Positions 16,945-24,509 of a stretch of 44,949 nucleotides of DNA are shown here, in pieces. The DNA lies in assembly GCA_024762535.1 (NCBI GenBank), contig JANTHG010000002.1:1-44949 (forward strand), in the 5' to 3' direction. The stretch's first letter is position 1. Each line of letters begins with the position of its first letter. The notes beneath the pieces are model-generated. The model was given only the letters and a program-made list of their open reading frames with translations, did not search any database and had not been told where the DNA came from. The position numbers and the translations under genes are program-made. This stretch comes from Calditrichaceae bacterium. Lineage in GTDB: Bacteria; Calditrichota; Calditrichia; Calditrichales; Calditrichaceae.

Positions 16945-19386
16945 TCAGTTTTTATCTTCATTTTCTTCATTATTTTCTTTTTTTTCCAAATCACCTAAAT
17001 TTTTGCGAAAATGGTGGGCCGTACGTGCAAACTCAATTAACCGTTTTTGAACTTTATCGAAAATAGAATCTTTGGTAAAGCTGCCATCTTTGTGGATAAA
17101 GCCACACTTAGCGCCAGTTAGAATCTGAATTCCTTCTTCTATATGCGATACTGAAAAAATGCGAAAATCGCCTTTTTCTACAGCTTCAATCACTGCTTCA
17201 CTCAGTAAAAGATTCCGTTCGTTTGCTTTGGGAATAATCACTCCCTGGCTGCCGGTGATTCCACGCGATTGGCAGACCTTAAAAAATCCTTCTATTTTTT
17301 CATTTACGCCACCAATTGCCTGCACTTCACCTTTTTGATTGACCGAACCGGTTACAGCGATTCCCTGATCAATGGGGATGCCGGATAGGGAAGAGAGTAG
17401 GGCGTATAATTCAGTGGAAGAAGCGCTGTCCCCGTCTATCATGCCGTAGTTTTGTTCAAAAGTTATAGTAGCTGAAAAAGAAAGTGGCATGGTTTGACCA
17501 AATTTCTGACTAAAATATCCATTTAGCACAAGCATACCTTTATCATGGATTTTCCCGCTGAGTTTGGCTTCCCGTTCAATATTAACAATTCCACGACCGC
17601 CAATAAAGGTATTTACCGTGATGCGCGATGGGCGACCAAATGAATAGTCGCCTAAATTATACACAGCTAATCCGTTAACCTGTCCCACTACCGAACCTTT
17701 CACAGCAATTTTAACGGATTTATCCAGAATGGACTCGTGTACTTTTTCTTCAACTAAATTATGACGGTATATTTTTTGTTCAATAGCATACAGAACCTGC
17801 GGGCGACCTACCATTTTTTTTCGTTTTTTCTTGGCCCAGAATGATGCTTCCCGGATAATTTTGACGACTTCACCGAAGCGAATGGATAATTTGTTTTGGT
17901 CACCGGATAAACGAAAACCATATTCAAGTACTGCTGTTACGCCACTCCGATCGAATGGCAGCAGATTTTCTTCTTGAACAACCCGTGAAATAAAACGGAT
18001 ATATTTTTTTAACGCTTGTTTGGTGTTTTTTACTTCGTTGTCGAAATCGGCGCGCACTTTAAATATCTTACGGAATTCGTCATCATTATTATGAAGCAGA
18101 CGATAAACATAAGAATTACCGATCAGAACCACTTTTATGTTTAGAGGAACCGGATCCGGTCTTAAAGAGACTGTAGAAGTGTAACCGTAATATGTATTCA
18201 TATCCTCGATGCGTAAATTCTTGGAACGTAAGGCCCGTTTTAATGCTTCGTAAGCAAAGGGGTGTTTTAAGAGCTGTTCAGCATCCAAAATCAAATAACC
18301 ACCATTAGCTGCCAATACGGAACCTGGTTTGATCATAGTGTAATCTGTGTAAATATAGCCCTGATACGACTTTTTTTCGATACGGCCAAATAGGTTTGTG
18401 TAAGTTGGGTTTGTTTCATAAATAACAGGAGCACCTTTTTGTCGCGCGTTATCGATTAAGATATTTACTTGATATTTATTAAGCGCGGGCGGCATGGACT
18501 GGTTTGGATTCGGAACTTCTTCTTCGGATTCTGTAAGTCCCGCAAATTCAAGGACATTATCTATGATATGTTCAGCAGCCTCTTTCAAATAAGCAACCAC
18601 ATCCGGGCAATGATTGTATAATTCCAGCATCTCTTCAAAATGATTTTCGATTACAAATCGGGCGGCTTCCTCATTGAGGTCATCAATCTGTTCGGCGAGT
18701 TTGCGGTCTAAAATATTGGCAGCGCGGATCATTTGCTTTAACAGTTTTTGCACGGTCGTAGCATGCGCATTAATCGATTCGCGTTCTTCAGTAGAGAGGG
18801 AAGCGAAGCCGTCGTCACTGATTTCTTCTCCGTTTAACAGCGGAATGGTAGCAAAGCCCATACTAGTACTTTTAATCCGGATTTGTAAAGCAGCCGCTTT
18901 TTGTTCCACTTCGCTATATAAATGCTGTTTGGCCTTTTGAATGCTTTCCACAATTTCATTTTTTCGTTCTGCGTAAGTCTTGGATTCAAATGTTTTTTGC
19001 AGTTCATTGGAAAGATTAAAAATGAGCCGATTCATTCGCTTCTTAAACCGGATAGCCTGCCCTGCATCCATACGCAGCGCTTTGGGTTCATCCGGAGAAT
19101 TAAAATTATAGACAAAGAGCCAGTCCGATGGAGCCGGTAATGATTTTGCGCTTTTATTTAATAAATCCTGAACAATCGTCGTCCTCCCCGTACCATAGCT
19201 ACCCGTGGCAAATATATTATATCCCGAATCATCAATTTCCAGTGCAAATTGAATAGAAGATACAGCGCGTTCCTGACCGATAACAGAAGTTAGCGGTTGA
19301 ATTTCTTCTGTGGTAGAGAAGGGGATGGTATCCAGATTGACTATTTTTTTTAGAGATGCTGCAGGAATCACACAATTTCGATTCAT
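16945..19386 (-). CDS. Lon-family AAA protease (LonB-like, COG1067 type)
   Basis: An 813-residue ATP-dependent protease of the bacterial LonB/YcbZ group. The P-loop region is FATGSYGTGRTTIV (residues about 59-72), with Arg where classical Lon has the Walker A Lys. The Walker B region reads GGYLILDAEQLL. The C-terminal Lon protease domain holds MIDGDSASSTELYALLSSLS with the catalytic Ser of GDSASS, and IGGVNEKIEGFFKVC with the catalytic Lys. There is a long helical insert (about 120-290). It has a GAGG ribosome-binding site seven bases before the ATG. It stands alone on the minus strand, convergent with aroE. It likely degrades misfolded or regulatory proteins; substrates are unknown. Confidence 0.9.
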   Translation of the reverse strand: MNRNCVIPAASLKKIVNLDTIPFSTTEEIQPLTSVIGQERAVSSIQFALEIDDSGYNIFATGSYGTGRTTIVQDLLNKSAKSLPAPSDWLFVYNFNSPDEPKALRMDAGQAIRFKKRMNRLIFNLSNELQKTFESKTYAERKNEIVESIQKAKQHLYSEVEQKAAALQIRIKSTSMGFATIPLLNGEEISDDGFASLSTEERESINAHATTVQKLLKQMIRAANILDRKLAEQIDDLNEEAARFVIENHFEEMLELYNHCPDVVAYLKEAAEHIIDNVLEFAGLTESEEEVPNPNQSMPPALNKYQVNILIDNARQKGAPVIYETNPTYTNLFGRIEKKSYQGYIYTDYTMIKPGSVLAANGGYLILDAEQLLKHPFAYEALKRALRSKNLRIEDMNTYYGYTSTVSLRPDPVPLNIKVVLIGNSYVYRLLHNNDDEFRKIFKVRADFDNEVKNTKQALKKYIRFISRVVQEENLLPFDRSGVTAVLEYGFRLSGDQNKLSIRFGEVVKIIREASFWAKKKRKKMVGRPQVLYAIEQKIYRHNLVEEKVHESILDKSVKIAVKGSVVGQVNGLAVYNLGDYSFGRPSRITVNTFIGGRGIVNIEREAKLSGKIHDKGMLVLNGYFSQKFGQTMPLSFSATITFEQNYGMIDGDSASSTELYALLSSLSGIPIDQGIAVTGSVNQKGEVQAIGGVNEKIEGFFKVCQSRGITGSQGVIIPKANERNLLLSEAVIEAVEKGDFRIFSVSHIEEGIQILTGAKCGFIHKDGSFTKDSIFDKVQKRLIEFARTAHHFRKNLGDLEKKENNEENEDKN

Positions 19387-19500
19387 TATATATACCTCGC
19401 AGGTTGGCTGATTGATGTCAGAAGCGTAATATAATCTTTTTGTAAAACATAAAAAAAATACAGATAGTTTTTTTCTGAAACAACTATTTCAATATTTTTG

Positions 19501-19529
19501 TTGAATCATATTCGATAATCCATTAAAAT
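19501..19529 (+). promoter_or_regulatory. Promoter of tRNA-Sec
   Basis: TTGAAT (19501-19506) and TAAAAT (19524-19529) are separated by exactly 17 bases, and the tRNA begins 11 bases after the -10 box. Position and spacing fit a sigma-70-type promoter dedicated to this tRNA. Confidence 0.6.
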
Positions 19530-19540
19530 TCAACTTTTAG

Positions 19541-19631
19541 GGGAGTAGTTGGGGCCCGGTGGCCCCCCCGGCCTTCAAAGCCGTGCGAGTCCGGCAAACG
19601 GATTGGTGGGTTCGACTCCCATGTACTCCCG
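19541..19631 (+). tRNA. selC: tRNA-Sec (anticodon TCA)
   Basis: A 91-base selenocysteine tRNA. The acceptor 5' strand GGGAGTA (19541-19547) pairs with TACTCCC (19624-19630), with discriminator G at 19631. The long D stem GGGGCC/GGCCCC, the anticodon loop CTTCAAA with TCA, the long variable arm (GTCCG/CGGAT), and the T arm GTGGG-TTCGACT-CCCAT all match the tRNA-Sec layout. The eighth acceptor position appears to be a G-G mismatch. CCA is not encoded. It reads UGA as selenocysteine with SelB and fits the in-frame TGA of selD in this window. Confidence 0.95.
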
Positions 19632-19634
19632 CTA

Positions 19635-19668
19635 AGCGTCTTTGGATTTTCTCAAAGGCGCTTTTTTA
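19635..19668 (+). terminator. Rho-independent terminator after tRNA-Sec
   Basis: AGCGTCTTTG (19635-19644) pairs with CAAAGGCGCT (19653-19662) over ten pairs, one of them G-U, and a run of T follows. It starts four bases after the tRNA, so tRNA-Sec looks like a single-gene transcript. Confidence 0.85.
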
Positions 19669-20006
19669 TTTGAAATGAAGATAAGTGATGTGTTTTTCAT
19701 TTGTAATTATCGAATAATGCAGACTTGACAACCCCCTATTCCACTTTGCTAAGGGGAAATCAGGTTCAACAACAATATGGTTTCTTGATTACGAAGGGCA
19801 GCTGTTCAATTAAACCTAAAGTTTTTTTTGCAAACGACGAATTTCGTATTAGAACAAAACAAGGAGGTTCGTCCTATGTCATTCAAAATAAGACTTCAGT
19901 TTCTACTCATCCGTTACCTGGAAATCCCGTTCGTATATTTAAAAGCATCTCTGCACAGGCTTGCTAAAAATTAAACAAAAAAAATGAATATATTTGCAAC
20001 TTCCTC
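19669..20006 (+). other. Intergenic stretch between tRNA-Sec and tRNA-Tyr, no confident gene
   Basis: About 340 bases without a recognised gene. It holds one short ORF with a strong ribosome-binding site (listed separately) and an overlapping 80-codon frame from a TTG at 19725 that matches nothing I know. A CCCCT/AGGGG inverted repeat lies at about 19730-19756. I see no RNA gene in it. Confidence 0.5.
19876..19974 (+). CDS. Possible 32-residue small basic protein
   Basis: A short ORF beginning MSFKIRLQFLLIRYL and ending HRLAKN. Its ATG is preceded by a textbook AAGGAGG eight bases upstream (19861-19867), which is the main reason to list it. The peptide is basic and amphipathic to hydrophobic, so it could associate with the membrane. 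It matches no family I recognise, has no visible promoter, and overlaps another open frame. It could equally be chance in a noncoding stretch between two tRNA genes. Confidence 0.3.
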   Translation: MSFKIRLQFLLIRYLEIPFVYLKASLHRLAKN

Positions 20007-20036
20007 TTGACTTAAATCAAAAGCATTCTGTATATT
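20007..20036 (+). promoter_or_regulatory. Promoter of tRNA-Tyr
   Basis: TTGACT (20007-20012) and TATATT (20031-20036) are 18 bases apart, and the tRNA starts 17 bases after the -10 box. This is a good sigma-70-like match in the expected place. Confidence 0.7.
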
Positions 20037-20053
20037 AATCGCCTCGAAAAAAT

Positions 20054-20137
20054 GGGGAGGTTGCGGAGTGGTCAAACGCAACAGACTGTAAATCTGTCGA
20101 CTGAATGTCTTCGGAGGTTCGAATCCTCCCCTCCCCA
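20054..20137 (+). tRNA. tRNA-Tyr (anticodon GTA)
   Basis: Acceptor GGGGAGG (20054-20060) pairs with CCTCCCC (20130-20136), discriminator A at 20137. The anticodon arm is ACAGA-CTGTAAA-TCTGT with anticodon GTA. It has the long class II variable arm expected of bacterial tRNA-Tyr and a T arm GGAGG-TTCGAAT-CCTCC. CCA is not encoded. Confidence 0.96.
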
Positions 20138-20141
20138 CAAG

Positions 20142-20167
20142 AAAGCCCCGCATGCGGGGCTTTTTTT
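20142..20167 (+). terminator. Rho-independent terminator after tRNA-Tyr
   Basis: AAAGCCCCGCA pairs with TGCGGGGCTTT in a near-perfect self-complementary hairpin followed by seven T. It ends the tRNA-Tyr transcript. Confidence 0.93.
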
Positions 20168-20240
20168 ATGGTAAAATCTAACATGCATTTTTTGTTGATT
20201 TTATTCATCTTATATTTTAAATTGCATAATTAAAATTGTT

Positions 20241-20318
20241 GGGGCGGTAGCTCAGTCTGGTTAGAGCGCTACGTTGACATCGTAGAGGTCGAGAGTTCGA
20301 GTCTCCCTCGTCCCACCA
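20241..20318 (+). tRNA. tRNA-Val (anticodon GAC)
   Basis: Acceptor GGGGCGG (20241-20247) pairs with TCGTCCC with two G-U pairs, discriminator A at 20315, and CCA encoded at 20316-20318. Anticodon arm CTACG-TTGACAT-CGTAG with GAC; T arm contains GTTCGAGTC. Unlike the other tRNAs in this window it encodes its CCA end. Confidence 0.95.
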
Positions 20319-20321
20319 AAG

Positions 20322-20352
20322 ACCACGAGTGGTTCTCGTGGTTTGTTGTTTA
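20322..20352 (+). terminator. Hairpin between tRNA-Val and thrS
   Basis: ACCACGAG (20322-20329) pairs with CTCGTGGT (20335-20342) around a five-base loop, followed by TTGTTGTTT. It is a likely terminator for tRNA-Val, though it could also act as a leader hairpin, since the thrS start is only 27 bases further on and no separate thrS promoter is evident. Confidence 0.65.
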
Positions 20353-20368
20353 TAAATTGAGGTTTATT

Positions 20369-22291
20369 TTGGCTCAAATAGAAATTCGCTTCCCGGACGG
20401 GAATACTCAAACTTTTGAATCCGGAACAACACCGCTGGAAATTGCCAAAGGAATTAGTAATTCTTTGGCCAAGCGTTCTGTGGCCGCTAAATTCAATGAT
20501 GTGGTTATTTCACTGGTACAGCCTCTGCAGGAAGATGGTGTTCTGCAATTATTGTCTTTCAAAGACGATGAAGGCAAAGATGTGTTCTGGCATTCTTCGG
20601 CTCATTTGATGGCCCAGGCCATTAAACGTGTTTTTCCGGAGGCGCAGCTCGGTATTGGTCCACCCATTGCAGACGGCTTTTATTACGATATTGATTTGGA
20701 CCGTGCCATCACACCCGAGGACTTTGAAACGCTCGAGCAGGAAATGGCTAAAATTGTTGAGGAAAACCATCCTACAGTTCGGAAAGTTCTGAGCGCTAAG
20801 GAAGCATTGGATTTCTTTAAGAAGAACCATGAAATGCTCAAGGTAGATTTGATTGAAGAATTAGCTCAGAACGGTGAGACTATTACGGTTTACGAGCAGG
20901 GTGAGTTTGCTGATCTCTGTCGTGGTCCGCATGTACCTTCTACCGGATATCTTGGTAAAAATTTTAAACTTTTATCCGTAGCCGGCGCTTACTGGCACGG
21001 TGATGAAAAAAATAAAATGCTTCAGCGCATTTACGCTACTAATTATCCGGACAAGAAACTTCTGAAGCAGCATTTAAAGCGCATTGAAGAAGCCAAAAAG
21101 CGCGATCATCGCAAGCTGGGCAGGGAACTGGATCTGTTCAGTATTCAGGATGAAATTGGCAGCGGACTCATTTTGTGGCATCCAAAAGGTGCCCTTATGC
21201 GCCATTTAATCGAATCTTATTGGAAAGATGAACATTTGAAAAACGGGTACGATTTGGTATCCACTCCTCATGTAGCTAAACACCATTTGTGGGAAACCAG
21301 CGGACATACCGGCTTTTATCAGGAAAATATGTTTCGCCCCATGACTGTGGATGATGTGGACTACCAGTTAAAACCCATGAATTGTCCCTTTCATATGATG
21401 ATTTATAAATCACAAATTCGCAGTTACCGCGATTTGCCCATTCGATTTGCCGAATTGGGAACCGTGTATCGGTATGAACGTTCCGGCGTTTTGCATGGCC
21501 TGATGCGCGTTCGTGGCTTTACGCAGGATGATGCGCATATTTATTGCCATCCCGATCAGTTAACGGATGAAATTATTGGTGTACTGGATTTGAACAGCCG
21601 TATGTTAGCCAAATTTGGATTTACCGAGTACGATGTGTATCTTTCCACCCGTCCGGATAAATTTGTGGGCAGTCAGGAAAGCTGGGAACATGCAACAGAG
21701 GCCTTGCGAAAAGCTTTAGAACTGAAGAATATGAACTACCAGGTCGATCCGGGCGAGGGCGTTTTTTACGGCCCGAAGATCGATATTAAAATCAAAGATG
21801 TATTGGGACGCAGCTGGCAATGCTCCACCATCCAGGTTGACTTCAACCTGCCTGAGCGCTTTGATCTGAATTTTGTAGATGTAGATGGGCAGCGTCATCG
21901 TCCCATAACCATTCATCGCGCTTTACTCGGTTCCCTGGAGCGCTTCTTTGGTATTTTGATAGAACACTATGCCGGGAATTTTCCGTTTTGGCTGGCGCCT
22001 GTTCAGGCCATCGTTTTACCAATTGCAGACCGTCATTTTGACTATGCAGCTGAGGTTAAACAACAACTTATGCAGGCCGGTTTACGTGTAAACAGTGATT
22101 TACGTAATGAAAAGGTCGGTTTCAAAATCCGTGAAGCCGAAGTAGCCAAAATACCGTTTATGATTATCATAGGAGATAAAGAAGTTGAAACGCAAACTTT
22201 ATCTATTCGTCATAAAGGCGAAGGTGATCTTGGTGTAATGAAGCTTAAGCAATTGCTTGAGCATATTCAGGCAATTCAGGATAAAGAATAA
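20369..22291 (+). CDS. thrS: Threonyl-tRNA synthetase
   Basis: A 640-residue threonyl-tRNA synthetase. I place the start at TTG 20369, preceded by TGAGG seven bases upstream, which gives the N-terminus MAQIEIRFPDG; E. coli ThrRS has 642 residues. In order: TGS domain (1-62), editing domain (HSSAHLMAQAIKRVFP with the catalytic His pair), class II core with motif 2 (YRYERSGVLHGLMRVRGFTQDDAHIY) and zinc Cys in KPMNCPFHM, motif 3 (HRALLGSLERFFGILIEHY), and the anticodon-binding domain from about 540. It charges tRNA-Thr and removes mischarged Ser. It heads the operon thrS-infC-rpmI-rplT. Confidence 0.97.
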   Translation: MAQIEIRFPDGNTQTFESGTTPLEIAKGISNSLAKRSVAAKFNDVVISLVQPLQEDGVLQLLSFKDDEGKDVFWHSSAHLMAQAIKRVFPEAQLGIGPPIADGFYYDIDLDRAITPEDFETLEQEMAKIVEENHPTVRKVLSAKEALDFFKKNHEMLKVDLIEELAQNGETITVYEQGEFADLCRGPHVPSTGYLGKNFKLLSVAGAYWHGDEKNKMLQRIYATNYPDKKLLKQHLKRIEEAKKRDHRKLGRELDLFSIQDEIGSGLILWHPKGALMRHLIESYWKDEHLKNGYDLVSTPHVAKHHLWETSGHTGFYQENMFRPMTVDDVDYQLKPMNCPFHMMIYKSQIRSYRDLPIRFAELGTVYRYERSGVLHGLMRVRGFTQDDAHIYCHPDQLTDEIIGVLDLNSRMLAKFGFTEYDVYLSTRPDKFVGSQESWEHATEALRKALELKNMNYQVDPGEGVFYGPKIDIKIKDVLGRSWQCSTIQVDFNLPERFDLNFVDVDGQRHRPITIHRALLGSLERFFGILIEHYAGNFPFWLAPVQAIVLPIADRHFDYAAEVKQQLMQAGLRVNSDLRNEKVGFKIREAEVAKIPFMIIIGDKEVETQTLSIRHKGEGDLGVMKLKQLLEHIQAIQDKE

Positions 22292-22311
22292 GAACGGGTT
22301 AAACTTATCTT

Positions 22312-22327
22312 AAGGAGATAGCATATC
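22312..22327 (+). promoter_or_regulatory. Shine-Dalgarno and ATC start of infC
   Basis: AAGGAG (22312-22317) sits seven bases before an ATC at 22325. The only in-frame ATG/GTG/TTG starts lie far downstream, inside the conserved IF3 N-domain, so this site fixes the non-canonical start. Confidence 0.85.
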
Positions 22328-22840
22328 GCAAGCAAAAGTCCAAGGACCAGAATAAACGATACCATTACAGCGAAGGAAGTACGCTTAATAAGTCCCGATG
22401 GCGAACAACTCGGCATTGTTTCTCTGGAAGATGCGTTGGCAAAAGCCGCTGAAAAAGAATTAGACCTGGTGGAAATTGCGCCTACAGCCAAGCCACCTGT
22501 GTGTAAAATAATGGATTTTGGAAAATATATTTACGAGCAGCGCAAAAAAGAAAAATTAAATAAAAAGAAACAACACACTATTGTTGTTAAAGAAATAAGG
22601 ATGCGCCCGAAAACAGATACACACGATCTGGAATTTAAGGTTAAACACGCGCGCGCTTTTTTAGAGCAAAAAAATAAAGTAAAGTTTACTGTACAATTTC
22701 GCGGCCGGGAACTGGCCTATAAAGAGTTCGGATACAAGCTGCTGGAACGAGTACAGGAAATGTTAGAAGATGTAGCCAAGGTCGAAAGCGGAATCAAATC
22801 GGAAGGCCGCTTTATGAACATGGTGATGTCACAAAAGTAG
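22325..22840 (+). CDS. infC: Translation initiation factor IF-3 (ATC start)
   Basis: A 171-residue IF3 that binds the 30S subunit and proofreads start-codon choice. The first canonical-type start in frame (TTG 22436) would delete the conserved segment RINDTITAKEVRLISPDGEQ, so the real start is ATC at 22325, seven bases after AAGGAG. Rare start codons on infC (AUU in E. coli, AUC in Myxococcus) let IF3 repress its own translation, so the same autoregulation is likely here. The C-domain is normal: IRMRPKTDTHDLEFKVKHAR and VQFRGRE. It follows thrS by 33 bases and precedes rpmI by 15. Confidence 0.95.
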   Translation: MASKSPRTRINDTITAKEVRLISPDGEQLGIVSLEDALAKAAEKELDLVEIAPTAKPPVCKIMDFGKYIYEQRKKEKLNKKKQHTIVVKEIRMRPKTDTHDLEFKVKHARAFLEQKNKVKFTVQFRGRELAYKEFGYKLLERVQEMLEDVAKVESGIKSEGRFMNMVMSQK

Positions 22841-22855
22841 AAAGGGGAAGATAGA

Positions 22856-23050
22856 ATGCCGAAAATGAAATCGAACCGCGGAGCTGCAAAACGATTCCGT
22901 GTTACAGCGAGTGGAAAGATAAAGAGACATTCTGCCTATCATAGCCATATTTTGACCAAAAAGTCAGCTAAAAGAAAACGGAACCTGCGTCAGGAGAGCC
23001 AGGTTTCGCAGGCAGATACTCCAAAAGTACGTAAAATGATTTTAAAGTAA
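22856..23050 (+). CDS. rpmI: Ribosomal protein bL35
   Basis: A 64-residue, very basic protein beginning [21 protein letters not shown], the standard bL35 signature, with the conserved [10 protein letters not shown] segment. It is part of the large ribosomal subunit. The ribosome-binding site AAAGGGGAAG precedes the ATG. It sits between infC and rplT in the conserved infC-rpmI-rplT order, in which L20 usually represses translation of the set. Confidence 0.98.
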   Translation: MPKMKSNRGAAKRFRVTASGKIKRHSAYHSHILTKKSAKRKRNLRQESQVSQADTPKVRKMILK

Positions 23051-23071
23051 ACAGGAAAGAGGGAGATAAGA

Positions 23072-23419
23072 ATGCCACGTGCCACTAATAATGTTGCTGC
23101 CCGGCAAAGACGTAAAAAAATACTCAAAGCCGCAAAAGGTTATCGCTTAGGCAAGAGCCGTTTGTATGCAACAGCTAAAGACCAGGTTGAAAAAAGCTGG
23201 CAGTACGCTTATCGTGATAGACGCGCCAAGAAACGTACCTTCCGCAGATTGTGGATTGCACGTATTAACGCGGCCTGCCGTTTAAGCGGTGTATCGTATT
23301 CGGTATTTATGAATGCGCTTAAAAAAGCAGAAGTTGGATTGGATCGCAAAGTATTAGCCGATATGGCTGTACAAAATCCTGCTGGTTTCGCTGATCTTGT
23401 AAAACAAGTAACTGCGTAA
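23072..23419 (+). CDS. rplT: Ribosomal protein bL20
   Basis: A 115-residue basic protein, [25 protein letters not shown], with the conserved [23 protein letters not shown] block of bL20. It binds 23S rRNA early in 50S assembly and in many bacteria represses its own operon. It is the last gene before a terminator-like hairpin at 23444. Confidence 0.98.
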   Translation: MPRATNNVAARQRRKKILKAAKGYRLGKSRLYATAKDQVEKSWQYAYRDRRAKKRTFRRLWIARINAACRLSGVSYSVFMNALKKAEVGLDRKVLADMAVQNPAGFADLVKQVTA

Positions 23420-23443
23420 CTTATACATTCTGTAAAAATTGAG

Positions 23444-23475
23444 AGGAAGTACCTGTTACGGTGCTTCCTTTTTTT
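23444..23475 (+). terminator. Terminator-like hairpin between rplT and pheS
   Basis: AGGAAGTACC (23444-23453) pairs with GGTGCTTCCT (23460-23469), with one G-U pair and a six-base loop, followed by a T run. It ends 19 bases before the pheS start. It may end the ribosomal-protein transcript or partly attenuate pheST; no separate pheS promoter is evident. Confidence 0.82.
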
Positions 23476-23493
23476 CTATCCGGGATATTATTT

Positions 23494-24501
23494 ATGTTAC
23501 AAAAAATAGATGAAATTCGTGAACAGTTTCAATCCGAGTTAAAGGCTGTATCTAACAACGAAGAGTTAGAAGCTTTACGCATCCGATTTTTAGGTCGTAA
23601 AGGATCCATTGCTTCCGCCTTCAGCCTGATGCAGGAAGTACCGGCTGAACAGCGGCCCAAATTTGGGCAAACATTGAATGTGCTTAAAAAAGAGGCAGAG
23701 GCTCAATACGAAGCATTAAAAAGCAAGCTGTTAAAACCGAAACAAAATAAAAACCAGCTTGACCTTACCCTTCCGGGGCGTAAAATGGCCACGGGCGGAA
23801 AACATCCTTTGCTGGCGGTTGCCGATGAAATAAAAGCGGTATTTACCAGCCTTGGTTTTACCATTGAAGACGGTCCGGAAATTGAAACCGATTTTTATAA
23901 TTTTGAAGCTTTGAACATTCCCAAATCCCATCCGGCCCGGGATATGCAGGACACATTGTACATCACCGAAGATATTGTGCTGCGTACACACACCTCGCCG
24001 GTACAAATTCGGGTGATGGAACGTCAAAAGCCCCCCATTCGAATGATTGCGCCCGGAAGGGTTTACCGCCGTGATACACCGGATGCCAGCCATTCGCCCT
24101 TTTTTCATCAGGTAGAAGGGCTCGTGGTAGGTGAGGGCGTTTCATTCGCTGATTTAAAGGGCGTTATCCAGGCCTTTGCCCATCGGATGTTTGGCAAAGA
24201 TATAAAAGTACGTTTTCGTCCCAGCTTTTTTCCTTTTACAGAGCCTAGTGCCGAATACGACTTTAGCTGTGTCTTTTGTCGCGGAAAAGGGTGCAATGTG
24301 TGCAAAGGAACCGGTTGGATGGAAATTTCAGGTTCGGGCATGGTGCATCCCAAAGTATTTGAAGCGGCCGGCGTTGATTCGGAAAAATATACTGGTTACG
24401 CTTTTGGAATGGGAATCGACCGTATTGCTATGCTCAAATACGGTATTAACGATATTCGTCTCTTTTTTGAAAATGATCTTAGATTTTTATCTCAATTTTA
24501 G
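23494..24501 (+). CDS. pheS: Phenylalanyl-tRNA synthetase alpha subunit
   Basis: A 335-residue alpha subunit carrying the aminoacylation site of the alpha2-beta2 PheRS. I chose the ATG at 23494 (MLQKIDEIREQF); an upstream in-frame GTG at 23461 lies inside the terminator hairpin and adds a non-conserved hydrophobic tail. After an N-terminal coiled coil come motif 1 (HPLLAVADEIKAVFTSLGF), motif 2 (FRPSFFPFTEPSAEYDFSC) and motif 3 (GMGIDRIAMLKYGINDIR). The CVFCRGKGCNVCKGTGW segment is cysteine-rich, as in many bacterial PheS. pheT follows after eight bases. Confidence 0.97.
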   Translation: MLQKIDEIREQFQSELKAVSNNEELEALRIRFLGRKGSIASAFSLMQEVPAEQRPKFGQTLNVLKKEAEAQYEALKSKLLKPKQNKNQLDLTLPGRKMATGGKHPLLAVADEIKAVFTSLGFTIEDGPEIETDFYNFEALNIPKSHPARDMQDTLYITEDIVLRTHTSPVQIRVMERQKPPIRMIAPGRVYRRDTPDASHSPFFHQVEGLVVGEGVSFADLKGVIQAFAHRMFGKDIKVRFRPSFFPFTEPSAEYDFSCVFCRGKGCNVCKGTGWMEISGSGMVHPKVFEAAGVDSEKYTGYAFGMGIDRIAMLKYGINDIRLFFENDLRFLSQF

Positions 24502-24509
24502 GCAAGAAA

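Noticed and set aside
19725-19967. 80-codon ORF starting at TTG
   Set aside because: No ribosome-binding site, weak start codon, no known match; not strong enough to call.
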